Source: Lachnospiraceae bacterium
GTDB taxonomy: Bacteria; Bacillota; Clostridia; Lachnospirales; Lachnospiraceae
DNA length: 44,363 nucleotides
Assembly (NCBI GenBank): GCA_017525525.1
Contig: JAFXSQ010000061.1
Coordinates: forward strand, 1-44,363
Direction of reading: 5' to 3'
Shown: piece after piece, positions 13,908 through 21,815 of the stretch
Layout: each line of letters starts with the position of its first letter
How positions within the stretch are numbered: position 1 is the first letter of the stretch
The notes under the pieces: generated by a model
Database searches by the model: none
What the model was told of the DNA's origin: nothing
Seen by the model: only the letters and a program-made list of their open reading frames with translations
Translations under genes and position numbers: made by a program

Positions 13908-14216
13908 ATGACATTGCTTATTACGGCATTTGCAGCGATTATTTCAACCGTCCTTTGGTATACACGCAAGGATGACCGCATGCAGCTCGGATTCTTAAGC
14001 CTGATGTTCTGGGGCGCATCTTTGATGTGGCTTGTGGATGCGGTGTTTGAGTTTGTCGAGCTCAAAAGCGAGTACTTTACTCCGGCTGCGGAGGACATGC
14101 TCAACGACAGCTTCTTAGGGCTTTCGGTTGTGGCTCTGGGCCTGATTGTGTGGGTAGTGAGACTTCTTATCGCCGATCCCGAGGGTAAGCTTAAGAAGGC
14201 GCTTAGTAAAAGATAA
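13908..14216 (+). CDS. Second small membrane protein of the TIR operon (unknown)
   Basis: 102 residues from ATG 13908, GGAGGG 7 to 8 bases upstream. Three hydrophobic segments (about 2-18, 27-46, 70-88) around an acidic loop (FVELKSEYFTPAAEDMLNDS). The second and third are typical helices, and the C-terminal tail is basic (KLKKALSKR). The loop between helices is acidic like that of the previous protein (13493-13894), so the two probably form a membrane complex. It ends 20 bases before the TIR gene. No family recognised. Frame to 13800 is rejected because it would overlap most of the upstream gene. Confidence 0.75.
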   Translation: MTLLITAFAAIISTVLWYTRKDDRMQLGFLSLMFWGASLMWLVDAVFEFVELKSEYFTPAAEDMLNDSFLGLSVVALGLIVWVVRLLIADPEGKLKKALSKR

Positions 14217-14236
14217 TACGGTTTAGGGTGGCGCTT

Positions 14237-17200
14237 ATGACAGAACATTATAATGCATTTATTTCATATAAGCACGCTGATATTGACATCAAGGTCGCTG
14301 AGGCAATCGAACGCGGCCTTGAGCATTTTTATGTTCCGTGGAGTATAAGGAAGAAGACCGGGATAAAGCGCATCAATCATATCTTCAGGGATAAGGATGA
14401 GCTTCCGATCACGAGTAACTTAACGGAACAGATTTCTTACGCACTTGAGAATTCTGACTTTCTGATAGTCATTTGTTCTACTAATACGAAGACCTCGGCC
14501 TGGGTGCCGCGTGAAATAGAATACTTCTTAAGGACACACTCGCGTCAGCAGATCCTGACGGTTTTGGTCGACGGTGAACCCTTCGATGTCATACCGGATA
14601 TCCTGCTTCATGAGGACAGGACCGTGCTTGATGACCATGGAGTATCGCATACATACAGGATCCCACTCGAACCGCTTTCGTGCGACTTTCGCTCACGCAA
14701 GCGGCGTGAGAGAAAGGACGAGCTTACGCGTCTCGCAAGCGCACTTCTTTCGTGCTCCTATTCGGAGCTTATCAACAGACAGAGGCAGTATAAGGTGAGG
14801 CGTGCAGCGGCGGCCATGACATTTGTCGGGCTCATTGCATTTGCTTTCTGCGCTTATATGTTCAACAGCAGGAAGAAGATAGAGGCTGCATATACCGAGT
14901 CGCTGAGGAACCGTTCGCGCTATCTTGCGAGCGAATCGAGGACACTGTTCAGAAATGAACAGCGTATAACGGCTATGCAGGTTGCTTTGGCTGCACTGCC
15001 GAAGGATGAGAATGACGACAAGCCGGTGACTCCCGAGGCTGTGCGGGCCCTGACCGATGCCACGCTTGCGTATGTGACGAAACATGGCAGCAATATAAGC
15101 GATGCATGGAACTATACCATGAACAACATCGTCAGTAAGATCATAGTATCCGAAAACGGCAAGATCCTGGCTGCAAACGATATATCCGACAATCTTATGG
15201 TGTGGGATACCGTCACTCATGAGCTAAAGCTGAAGAAACACTTTGCTCCGGGTGAACAAAGAGGCTTTGATCTGATATCGGACTATAACCTTATCGTGGT
15301 AAATGAAAAAAATGTATCGGTGGTGGATGTAAGGGACGGCTCTGTCAAATGGAGCTACACCATAGAGGAGGATGATTCTTTTTCGTACGACAGCATAGTA
15401 CATGCCGGCGAGGACGGGATATATCTTCTTCTCTCTTCCTCGATGATCGTTTTGGATGCTGCTGACGGGCATAGGATATCCATGTATAAATTCCCGAATT
15501 CGGACGACAGCTTATTTGGTTTTTCCGTGAGCAAATGTGAGCTTTCGCCGGATCGAAAAAAGCTTGCTTACTGCACATTGGAGGATTTTTCGAAATATAA
15601 GCTTTTTATATGGAATCTGGAAACAAATAAAGTGATCGAATATGAAGACGGAGTAGTCGACGTACGCTGCATGAGATGGGTTGATGATGAAAAAATCCTT
15701 GCGTCGATATATATGGGTGACGTGTTTGAGAGTAGCGTGAAGATGGGAAGCCGTACTCTGCTAAGGCCGGACTGTGCAGATATTATATGCATGAAGGCAT
15801 CCGATATGAGCGAGGTCTGGAGGAGCGCTTTCGTATCCGATAATGTGATGATAAACAGAGATTTTGTCCTGCTTCCCAAGCAGAACGCAGTGGCGTACTA
15901 CAGCGGAAATGTATGTGAGATATATAACATATCAAACGGTGAAACTGTTTTTCGGCATGACGCAAATGACTCGATAGTCGATGTAAGTGATATCGACGGT
16001 GACGGTACGCCGCTTTATATCACCAGAGGAGGAGCGCTTGCTGTTCCGGCTGCGGAACAGGGAAACGACGCTGTACTGCTAACCGATACATTTACGGATG
16101 AGCTGACTAATGCGGTAGTCAATAACGGAGTCTATGTCAGCAAAACCGGCGGACGCCAGATCATCTATTACGGAACATCCATGTATGATGGGGACTGGCA
16201 TCCGGTTGAAGAGAATTTAGATACTCCGGACATCAGCTGCTATATGGATGAAAATGTATTGGCGACTGTTTATAACGCTATCGACGAAACCGAAGAAACC
16301 CTGTTGATGGTGGATCTTAACAATGATGCTTCCGTGATCTCGGAATCGCTTAAGGATATCGGAGACGGTGGTGTGAATAATGTGTCCTTCCTCGGGTCGG
16401 AAAACGGAAAGCTGTTTTTTATGAATGTGGTAAATTCGGCAAGCGCTGTTTATTCGGTCGAGATCGGGAACGGAAGGATAGAAAAGCTTATCGATCTCTC
16501 GCAGGAAGAAACTCTGTCGGTTAACCCCCTTCTTGTGTCAAACAGCATTGTAACCATGTATCGCTCGGCTGAGCAGTTCAAATATGTATTAAAGGTCTAT
16601 GATCTGAGTACCGGCAAAGCAAGAGAGACATTTTTGCCCGATGATCTTGTGTCTTATGGCCGAATCGAGGGTTACAGAGGATCCGGGCTTATAGCGATAG
16701 AAGGCAAGCCGCTGCTTATATATGATGTGAATGCGGATCGGATGGTCGAGTGCGAAATGCCGGAGGATTGGGAACGCCCTGAATTTGCAATGAAAAAAAG
16801 CGCCGGAGATCTGTTTGCCGTGGCGGACAAGAATAAGATCATAGTCTTAGACAGGGACGGAAGGCGGGTCAATGAAATCAATTGCTCGGAATTGTCTGTC
16901 ACCGGCCTCGGATTTTATAAAGATATGCTTCTTGTGAGCAGTGATTCGGGCTATCTGTACCGTTACGATGTGCGTACCGGAGAACTTCTCGGAAGCTCGG
17001 AGATTACGATCCACACCTCTTTTGTCAACACATCTGAGTTTTATCAGGATGAAACAAAAGGGATTGTCGTGATAATGAACGGCAGCTCTGCGAGTGTTAT
17101 AGACACGGCGAGCTGGGTTGAGATGGCATATATTGAGAACTGTTACGGATACCATGCGGGAAGCGACAGGTTTTTCACCGAAGCCGAGAACGGCGAACAG

Positions 17201-17326
17201 ACAGTCAGCATCGGTTACTTTAAACGCTATACAACAGAGGATCTTATAGAGAAGGCGAAGAATATACTTCAGAATCAGCGACTTACGAGAGAACAGAAGA
17301 ATGAGTACGGAATAACAGATGAGTAG
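14237..17326 (+). CDS. TIR domain - membrane helix - beta-propeller protein
   Basis: 1029 residues from ATG 14237 (AGGGTGG 7 bases upstream; GTG 14228 is the alternative). N-terminal TIR domain (about 1-150): EHYNAFISYKHAD, HIFRDKDELPITSNL, LIVICS, and SAWVPREIEYFL, where Glu about 93 is at the place of the NADase catalytic Glu of bacterial TIRs. A membrane helix at about 190-209 is followed by a coiled segment with ASESRTLFRNEQRITAMQVALAALP, then about 750 residues of WD40/PQQ-like blades (VSENGKILAANDISDNLMVWD and others). The TIR end should be cytoplasmic and the propeller outside. Such fusions occur in Firmicutes; TIR enzymes deplete NAD in defence or signal. The two small membrane proteins upstream are probable partners. 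No adjacent nuclease or cyclase is present. Confidence 0.88.
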   Translation: MTEHYNAFISYKHADIDIKVAEAIERGLEHFYVPWSIRKKTGIKRINHIFRDKDELPITSNLTEQISYALENSDFLIVICSTNTKTSAWVPREIEYFLRTHSRQQILTVLVDGEPFDVIPDILLHEDRTVLDDHGVSHTYRIPLEPLSCDFRSRKRRERKDELTRLASALLSCSYSELINRQRQYKVRRAAAAMTFVGLIAFAFCAYMFNSRKKIEAAYTESLRNRSRYLASESRTLFRNEQRITAMQVALAALPKDENDDKPVTPEAVRALTDATLAYVTKHGSNISDAWNYTMNNIVSKIIVSENGKILAANDISDNLMVWDTVTHELKLKKHFAPGEQRGFDLISDYNLIVVNEKNVSVVDVRDGSVKWSYTIEEDDSFSYDSIVHAGEDGIYLLLSSSMIVLDAADGHRISMYKFPNSDDSLFGFSVSKCELSPDRKKLAYCTLEDFSKYKLFIWNLETNKVIEYEDGVVDVRCMRWVDDEKILASIYMGDVFESSVKMGSRTLLRPDCADIICMKASDMSEVWRSAFVSDNVMINRDFVLLPKQNAVAYYSGNVCEIYNISNGETVFRHDANDSIVDVSDIDGDGTPLYITRGGALAVPAAEQGNDAVLLTDTFTDELTNAVVNNGVYVSKTGGRQIIYYGTSMYDGDWHPVEENLDTPDISCYMDENVLATVYNAIDETEETLLMVDLNNDASVISESLKDIGDGGVNNVSFLGSENGKLFFMNVVNSASAVYSVEIGNGRIEKLIDLSQEETLSVNPLLVSNSIVTMYRSAEQFKYVLKVYDLSTGKARETFLPDDLVSYGRIEGYRGSGLIAIEGKPLLIYDVNADRMVECEMPEDWERPEFAMKKSAGDLFAVADKNKIIVLDRDGRRVNEINCSELSVTGLGFYKDMLLVSSDSGYLYRYDVRTGELLGSSEITIHTSFVNTSEFYQDETKGIVVIMNGSSASVIDTASWVEMAYIENCYGYHAGSDRFFTEAENGEQTVSIGYFKRYTTEDLIEKAKNILQNQRLTREQKNEYGITDE

Positions 17327-17360
17327 TGCAGCCGTCTCCAAATAAATCGGCTATATAACT

Positions 17361-17451
17361 TGCCTAAATCGCCACCTACGTCGTTGCTCTCACTCGCCGT
17401 AGCTACGGCTACGACTCGTTCGAGACGCCTAGTAGGATGACGATTTATGCA
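17361..17451. repeat. Palindromic intergenic repeat downstream of the TIR operon
   Basis: Outer arms TGCCTAAATCG (17361-17371) and CGATTTATGCA (17441-17451) match at 10 of 11 positions. The centre is a perfect 14-bp palindrome GCCGTAGCTACGGC (17396-17409), flanked by further weak complementarity. It probably forms a cruciform or a terminator-like hairpin, but lacks a T-run. I recall similar sequences in other Lachnospiraceae spaces. Confidence 0.6.
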
Positions 17452-17547
17452 GCGTTAATAGTCGAAGTATTTGAAAACGGATGCACTAGTGTGGAATATA
17501 AGTATTTGAACAAATGATAATCATGATGAAAACAAAGGCGGGGTTAT

Positions 17548-19110
17548 ATGTACAGAGTACTTATTGCAGATGATGAAATGATCATAAGGATGGGGCTTAA
17601 AGCCATAGTCGACTGGAACGCCTTGGGCTTTGAGATAGCGGGTGAAGCATCGAACGGAGCAGAGGCGTTAAGCTTCATGCATGAGCAGTCGCCCGATCTG
17701 GTGATGATAGATATCCGTATGCCGAAGCTGCTCGGACTTGAGGCCATAAAGGACGCCCGTGAAAAGGGGTTTGCGGGAAAGATAATCGTGCTTTCGGGCT
17801 ACTCAGATTTTACTTATGCGCAAACTGCCATAAACTACGGAGTCACGGCATATCTGACTAAGCCGGTTGATGTAGACGATCTGACTAACGCGTTAAACAA
17901 GGCGAGAAATGAGCTGGATGAAGAGAACCGTCAGAGAGAGTCGACGGACATCTACATGCAGCGTGCAAGAGAGGGAGTACTCGGGGAGTTCCTGACAGGG
18001 AAGCTTTCCGCGGAGGAACTTGACTTTGAAGAGTTTAACCTGACGCAGGACTGTTTTCAGGTGTTGCTGTTTGAAAAGTACAGCCACGAGGAGAGCGAGC
18101 TTGCTTACAATCTTGCCGAGCTTCTTAAGGTGGCGAACCGCGATGGACAGGACTTCGAGGAACTGCATGTCGGCATTCATAACGCCGTGCTCTTGAAGGG
18201 TTCTCATGCGGTTGAAAAGCTGGAGGAGTTATATAACCGTCTTACGGGAGAACAACCCCCGGAGAAGGGCTCGCCTCTTGATTCAATATTTATATCCTGC
18301 GGGTCGGTGGTGGATTCCCCTGAGGAGATACCGATGTCTTATGACGAGGCCTTAGACCAACTGAACCACCGTTTCTTTTGCGACCAACACCAGCATATAA
18401 TCATGCCGGCGGATATTCCTTCGGAGAGGGATGCCGAGGCGGCGCATCATTTTTCGAGAGACAGCTTCATCGCCGCCTATACCGACGCCCTTGTCAACAA
18501 TCTTCAGACCTTTAACAGGAACAAGATAGCGGAGACCTTAAAGAAGCTCCAGACCGAGCTTTACGATGCTCCGCTTGATGTGGAGCAGGAGAAGAACCTG
18601 CTTTTAGACCTGTATCTGAATATAAAGGAAAAGCTGGTGGTGCTTTTTAATTCGCAGCCGATTCCTTTTACGGATAATTCCGAGGTGGCCGGGCACATAC
18701 ACAAGAGCTTCTACCTCTATGAGATAATCCTTTTTATCTCGGAGCAGTTCGAGAAGATCATGAACGCGATAGGCTACTCGTCGCGCGACAGCATAATAGA
18801 TGATGTTGTGCACTACATACAGCACAATTACGCTTCGAATATAACACTTGAGAACATAGCGCCGCTCTTTGGCTACAACAGCTCATACCTCGGGAAGATA
18901 TTCAACAAGAAGATGGGGATGAACTTCAATACCTACTTAGACAGCGTCAGGATAGAGCACTCGAAGGAGATACTGCTTTCGGGCAAGCTTCAGGTGTATA
19001 AAATAGCCGAGATGGTGGGCTACCGCAACGTGGACTACTTCCATATCAAGTTCAAGAAATACACGGGACTCAGTCCCGCTGAGTTCAGAAAACAGAACAA
19101 CGGCATATAG
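17548..19110 (+). CDS. YesN-type response regulator (REC plus AraC-type HTH)
   Basis: 520 residues. The receiver domain occupies 1-120: acidic pair DD at 8-9, phosphoryl-acceptor Asp 55 in VMIDIRMP, Ser in LSGYSDF and Lys in YLTKP. A middle region of about 280 residues follows, then an AraC/XylS helix-turn-helix pair at the C-terminus (ITLENIAPLFGYNSSYLGKIF and YKIAEMVGYRNVDYFHIKFKK). YesN-type regulators control sugar importer operons on a signal from a YesM-type kinase. No kinase gene is in the window. It likely controls the importer at 7911-12289, although the TIR operon lies between. GGCGGGG precedes the ATG. Confidence 0.92.
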   Translation: MYRVLIADDEMIIRMGLKAIVDWNALGFEIAGEASNGAEALSFMHEQSPDLVMIDIRMPKLLGLEAIKDAREKGFAGKIIVLSGYSDFTYAQTAINYGVTAYLTKPVDVDDLTNALNKARNELDEENRQRESTDIYMQRAREGVLGEFLTGKLSAEELDFEEFNLTQDCFQVLLFEKYSHEESELAYNLAELLKVANRDGQDFEELHVGIHNAVLLKGSHAVEKLEELYNRLTGEQPPEKGSPLDSIFISCGSVVDSPEEIPMSYDEALDQLNHRFFCDQHQHIIMPADIPSERDAEAAHHFSRDSFIAAYTDALVNNLQTFNRNKIAETLKKLQTELYDAPLDVEQEKNLLLDLYLNIKEKLVVLFNSQPIPFTDNSEVAGHIHKSFYLYEIILFISEQFEKIMNAIGYSSRDSIIDDVVHYIQHNYASNITLENIAPLFGYNSSYLGKIFNKKMGMNFNTYLDSVRIEHSKEILLSGKLQVYKIAEMVGYRNVDYFHIKFKKYTGLSPAEFRKQNNGI

Positions 19111-19144
19111 AGTACTTGAGGATAGTGATAATCGTATTGCGAAG

Positions 19145-19208
19145 AAGATTCTTCGGGCGTGCGCCCTCAGAATGACAGTGTGTCATCCTGAGCGAAGCGA
19201 AGGATCTT
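19145..19208. repeat. Dispersed palindromic repeat, intact copy
   Basis: Runs from AAGATTCTTCGGGC through a four-base loop to GCCCTCAGAATGACA, then TGTCATCCTGAGCGAAGC to GGATCTT. This is the form from which the split copy at 13085-13282 can be read. It probably acts as a processing or termination hairpin after the regulator gene. Confidence 0.75.
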
Positions 19209-19262
19209 TAGTATTATAGATAATTATCATTCAAGTCAATATACATAACAGGAGGACATAAA

Positions 19263-20432
19263 ATGTACGAGAAAGTAACGGACACTATACTTAATGTTGG
19301 AGTGGACGATCCCGAGATCACTCTGTTTGAAAATCAGTATGATTTGCAGGACGGAATGGCTTACAACTCTTATCTGATTCTGGATGATAAGGTTTGTCTA
19401 ATGGATTCGACAGATGCTGATGTCACAGATGCATGGCTTGAGAATATCGATGCGGCGCTTGACGGAAGGTCAATAGATTGCATGGTGGTTCAGCACATGG
19501 AACCCGACCACTCGGGCTCGCTTCTTGCGATAACAGGCAAGTTCCCGCAGATGCAGCTCTACATGAGCCAGGGCGCAAAGGGCATGGTAGCTCAGTTCTT
19601 CGACGAGGACTTAAGTGACAGGATAAATGTGATAAAGGAAGGCGATACCTTAGAGCTCGGAAGCCATAAGCTTTCATTTATAGCAGCTCCGATGGTTCAC
19701 TGGCCGGAGGTTATGATGACCTACGAGTCGAGCGAGAAGGTGCTCTTCTCGGCAGACGGCTTCGGCAAGTTCGGAGTGAAGGGCGCAGAGGCAGACGACT
19801 GGGCCTGCGAGGCAAGAAGGTATTACTTCAACATAGTCGGAAAGTACGGCGCGCAGGTACAGGCTGTGCTTAAGAAGGCTGCAGCCCTTGAGATAGAACA
19901 CATCTGCTCGCTTCACGGTCCCGTTCTTCCTGAAAATGAACCGCTTGCATTTTACCTTGCCAAGTACGATACCTGGTCAAAGTACGAGCCGGAGGACAGC
20001 GGCGTCGCTTTAGTCTACGCTTCAATCCACGATCAGGGCACGAAGCAGGCAGCCTTAAAGCTCAAAGAGCTCTTAGAGGCCAAGGGCGTGAAGGTCGGAG
20101 TTACCAACCTGACCGAGGATGACCTCCACGAGGGAGTGGAGGATGCGTTCCGTTATGACAGGATGATACTCTGCGCTTCCTCCTATGACGCGGACCTCTT
20201 CCCGCCTATGACAAAGTTTCTTAACGTATTGAAGATAAAAGCGTACCAGAAGCGCAAGGTTGCCCTCGTCGAGAACGGCTCATGGGCTCCTTCAGCCGCA
20301 CGCGTGATGAAGACCTACGTCGAAGGGTTCAAGGACGTAACCCTCATCGAACCCGTGGTAACGATCAAATCCTCTTTGAAAGAGGCAGACATCGCGAAGC
20401 TTGAGGAACTGGTAGCAGAAATTTGCAAATAA
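19263..20432 (+). CDS. fprA: FprA-family A-type flavoprotein (di-iron flavodoxin-like oxidase)
   Basis: 389 residues. N-terminal metallo-beta-lactamase domain (1-250) with the di-iron ligands H78-x-E80-x-D82-H83 in VVQHMEPDHSGS, MVHWPEV near 143 and HICSLHGPVL near 214. C-terminal flavodoxin domain (about 255-389) begins ALVYASIHDQGTKQAA, the FMN phosphate loop in altered form. A-type flavoproteins reduce oxygen or nitric oxide to protect anaerobes, taking electrons from rubredoxin or NADH oxidoreductase; no such partner gene adjoins here. GGAGG lies 6 to 7 bases upstream. Flanked by a repeat and a terminator, so it is a single-gene unit. Confidence 0.94.
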   Translation: MYEKVTDTILNVGVDDPEITLFENQYDLQDGMAYNSYLILDDKVCLMDSTDADVTDAWLENIDAALDGRSIDCMVVQHMEPDHSGSLLAITGKFPQMQLYMSQGAKGMVAQFFDEDLSDRINVIKEGDTLELGSHKLSFIAAPMVHWPEVMMTYESSEKVLFSADGFGKFGVKGAEADDWACEARRYYFNIVGKYGAQVQAVLKKAAALEIEHICSLHGPVLPENEPLAFYLAKYDTWSKYEPEDSGVALVYASIHDQGTKQAALKLKELLEAKGVKVGVTNLTEDDLHEGVEDAFRYDRMILCASSYDADLFPPMTKFLNVLKIKAYQKRKVALVENGSWAPSAARVMKTYVEGFKDVTLIEPVVTIKSSLKEADIAKLEELVAEICK

Positions 20433-20433
20433 A

Positions 20434-20460
20434 AAAGACAGAGATATGCAATCTGTCTTT
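20434..20460 (+). terminator. Terminator of the flavoprotein gene
   Basis: AAAGACAGA (20434-20442) with TCTGTCTTT (20452-20460), loop of 9, starting one base after the stop codon. Confidence 0.75.
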
Positions 20461-20477
20461 CGATAAAGTAAAGTGCC

Positions 20478-20618
20478 GTGCATAAGAAAAAAACAGCGGC
20501 CAATAAACTATATTCCCGGCGCGGCGGGAAATTAAAACAGGGTGCATTTCAAAGCACCCTGTTTTAATTATCCCAGACAGCCGGGCCTGTAAACCTCGTT
20601 GCCGCTGTTTTTATGCAC
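20478..20618. repeat. Composite nested inverted repeat
   Basis: Outer arms 20478-20500 and 20601-20618 pair as GTGCAT/ATGCAC, A-run/T-run and CAGCGGC/GCCGCTG. Nested inside is a perfect 16-bp hairpin (20530-20569) with loop ATTTCAAA. Its loop and the GGTGC/GCACC beside it match the terminator at 7654-7691 while the rest of the stem differs. Serves as a two-way barrier between the converging genes at 19263 and 20695. Confidence 0.65.
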
Positions 20619-20619
20619 A

Positions 20620-20686
20620 CGCCCGCGTAATGTAATTAATCACTTCGTGATACGCGGGCGGCGCAGCGAGTAGGTTGCACCTACTC
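20620..20686. repeat. GC-rich hairpin module (CGCCCGCG type), copy 1
   Basis: CGCCCGCGTA (20620-20629) pairs with TACGCGGGCG (20651-20660). It is followed by GCGCAGC and a second hairpin GAGTAGG-TTGCA-CCTACTC (20668-20686). The same module, with the loop and the second hairpin replaced, occurs at 24099-24178. Confidence 0.6.
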
Positions 20687-20694
20687 GATTGTAA

Positions 20695-21696
20695 TTATTT
20701 CTTCAACATGCCGAGTTCCCTCAGGCAATGTCTCATGAGATCCTTCCTTCCGCGCTTCGACGCCACCTGCACGCCGTCAAACCCGGGTCTTCTGTTCGCT
20801 TCTATGATTACCGGCCCGTCCGGCGCTATGGTCACATCCCAGCCGATAACAAGAATCTTGTCACCCATGAGCGCGGCCTTCTTAACCATCTCCACAACCT
20901 CGTTGTAGTAAGGTATCTGAAATCCGTCAAACTTAACTCCGGTCATGGGGTGGAACTCGAACTCCTTTAAGTCCTTGTCGAGCGCATTTCCAACAAGCTT
21001 TCCGGTCTTCGTGTCGATAGGTGTAACGGTTCCGCCCGCGTGGAAGTTGTCGACAACATTTTCACCGTTGCCTACGCGAAGGTATGCGTCAAGCACCTCG
21101 GCCTTGCCCTTGTTGTTGAAGGTCATGATTCTTATGGTGTTGCAGGAGGTGGGGCAGAGACGGTTCATCTCCGGGTGCTGCGTGATAACCTCTTCGAGGA
21201 AGAGGTGGTTGGCGATGCAGTCATCGTAGAACTTCTGTCTGTCTTCAATGTCGGCGCACTTTACCTTGCTTACATCCTTTCCACCGCCCCAGTCCTCAAC
21301 GGGCTTCAAGATGAAGTCCTCGTGGCTGTCAATGAACTCGTTGACCTTGTCTATGCTTTCTCGCTCGGGAACCACGAATTTCCTCTTGGTAAACTCTATG
21401 AACTCGGTCTGAAAATCGGGCTTTACCGTGTAGCGCTTCTTGTACTTTGAGGGGCTGACCTTCTCGTAGAAGTCGTTCTGGAGCCTTACGCCTGCGTAGC
21501 TGCGCCGCTCCTTCTTGGTCTTCTTCCAGAACTCGTAGTTTAAGTAATCGGAAAGCGCCATGCCGTACTTGACAACACAGTAGATGGTGTCGCGCCACAG
21601 CTTGTGATAGCTTATTCCCTCACGCTCCGAAAGCGCGTGAAGCTTCTCCTTGTAGCCCTTGATGTTCGCGGTAAATACGTATGTGTAGAATGCCAT
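20695..21696 (-). CDS. ATP-grasp protein, sugar-transfer-associated type
   Basis: 333 residues. ATP-grasp features: the nucleotide-binding Lys in DFILKPVEDWGGG (about 131), FLEEVITQHPEM, and the metal-binding end VIGWDVTIAPDGPVIIEANRRPGFDG (split here by position: Asp about 287, Glu about 298, Asn about 300). NTIRIMTF and GGTVTPID are the family's conserved inner phrases. Sugar-transfer-associated ATP-grasp proteins occur in polysaccharide and modification loci and are presumed to ligate a carboxylate to an amine; the substrate is unknown. ACGGAGGA lies before ATG 21696. It converges with the FprA gene and diverges from the GH43 gene, so it is a lone minus-strand gene. Confidence 0.85.
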   Translation of the reverse strand: MAFYTYVFTANIKGYKEKLHALSEREGISYHKLWRDTIYCVVKYGMALSDYLNYEFWKKTKKERRSYAGVRLQNDFYEKVSPSKYKKRYTVKPDFQTEFIEFTKRKFVVPERESIDKVNEFIDSHEDFILKPVEDWGGGKDVSKVKCADIEDRQKFYDDCIANHLFLEEVITQHPEMNRLCPTSCNTIRIMTFNNKGKAEVLDAYLRVGNGENVVDNFHAGGTVTPIDTKTGKLVGNALDKDLKEFEFHPMTGVKFDGFQIPYYNEVVEMVKKAALMGDKILVIGWDVTIAPDGPVIIEANRRPGFDGVQVASKRGRKDLMRHCLRELGMLKK

Positions 21697-21815
21697 TTTG
21701 CTTAAATCCTCCGTATGCTGGGTTTTCGAAAACTATACCATATTTTTATTGATAAATAAAGGGGGATAATGTTATAGTTGTCAATAGTTTACTAAATGAT
21801 CGGAGGTTATGTTTT

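Noticed and set aside
13493-14216. Toxin-antitoxin pair
   Set aside because: Both products are multi-helix membrane proteins of similar style with a downstream TIR gene, unlike a toxin with a soluble antitoxin.
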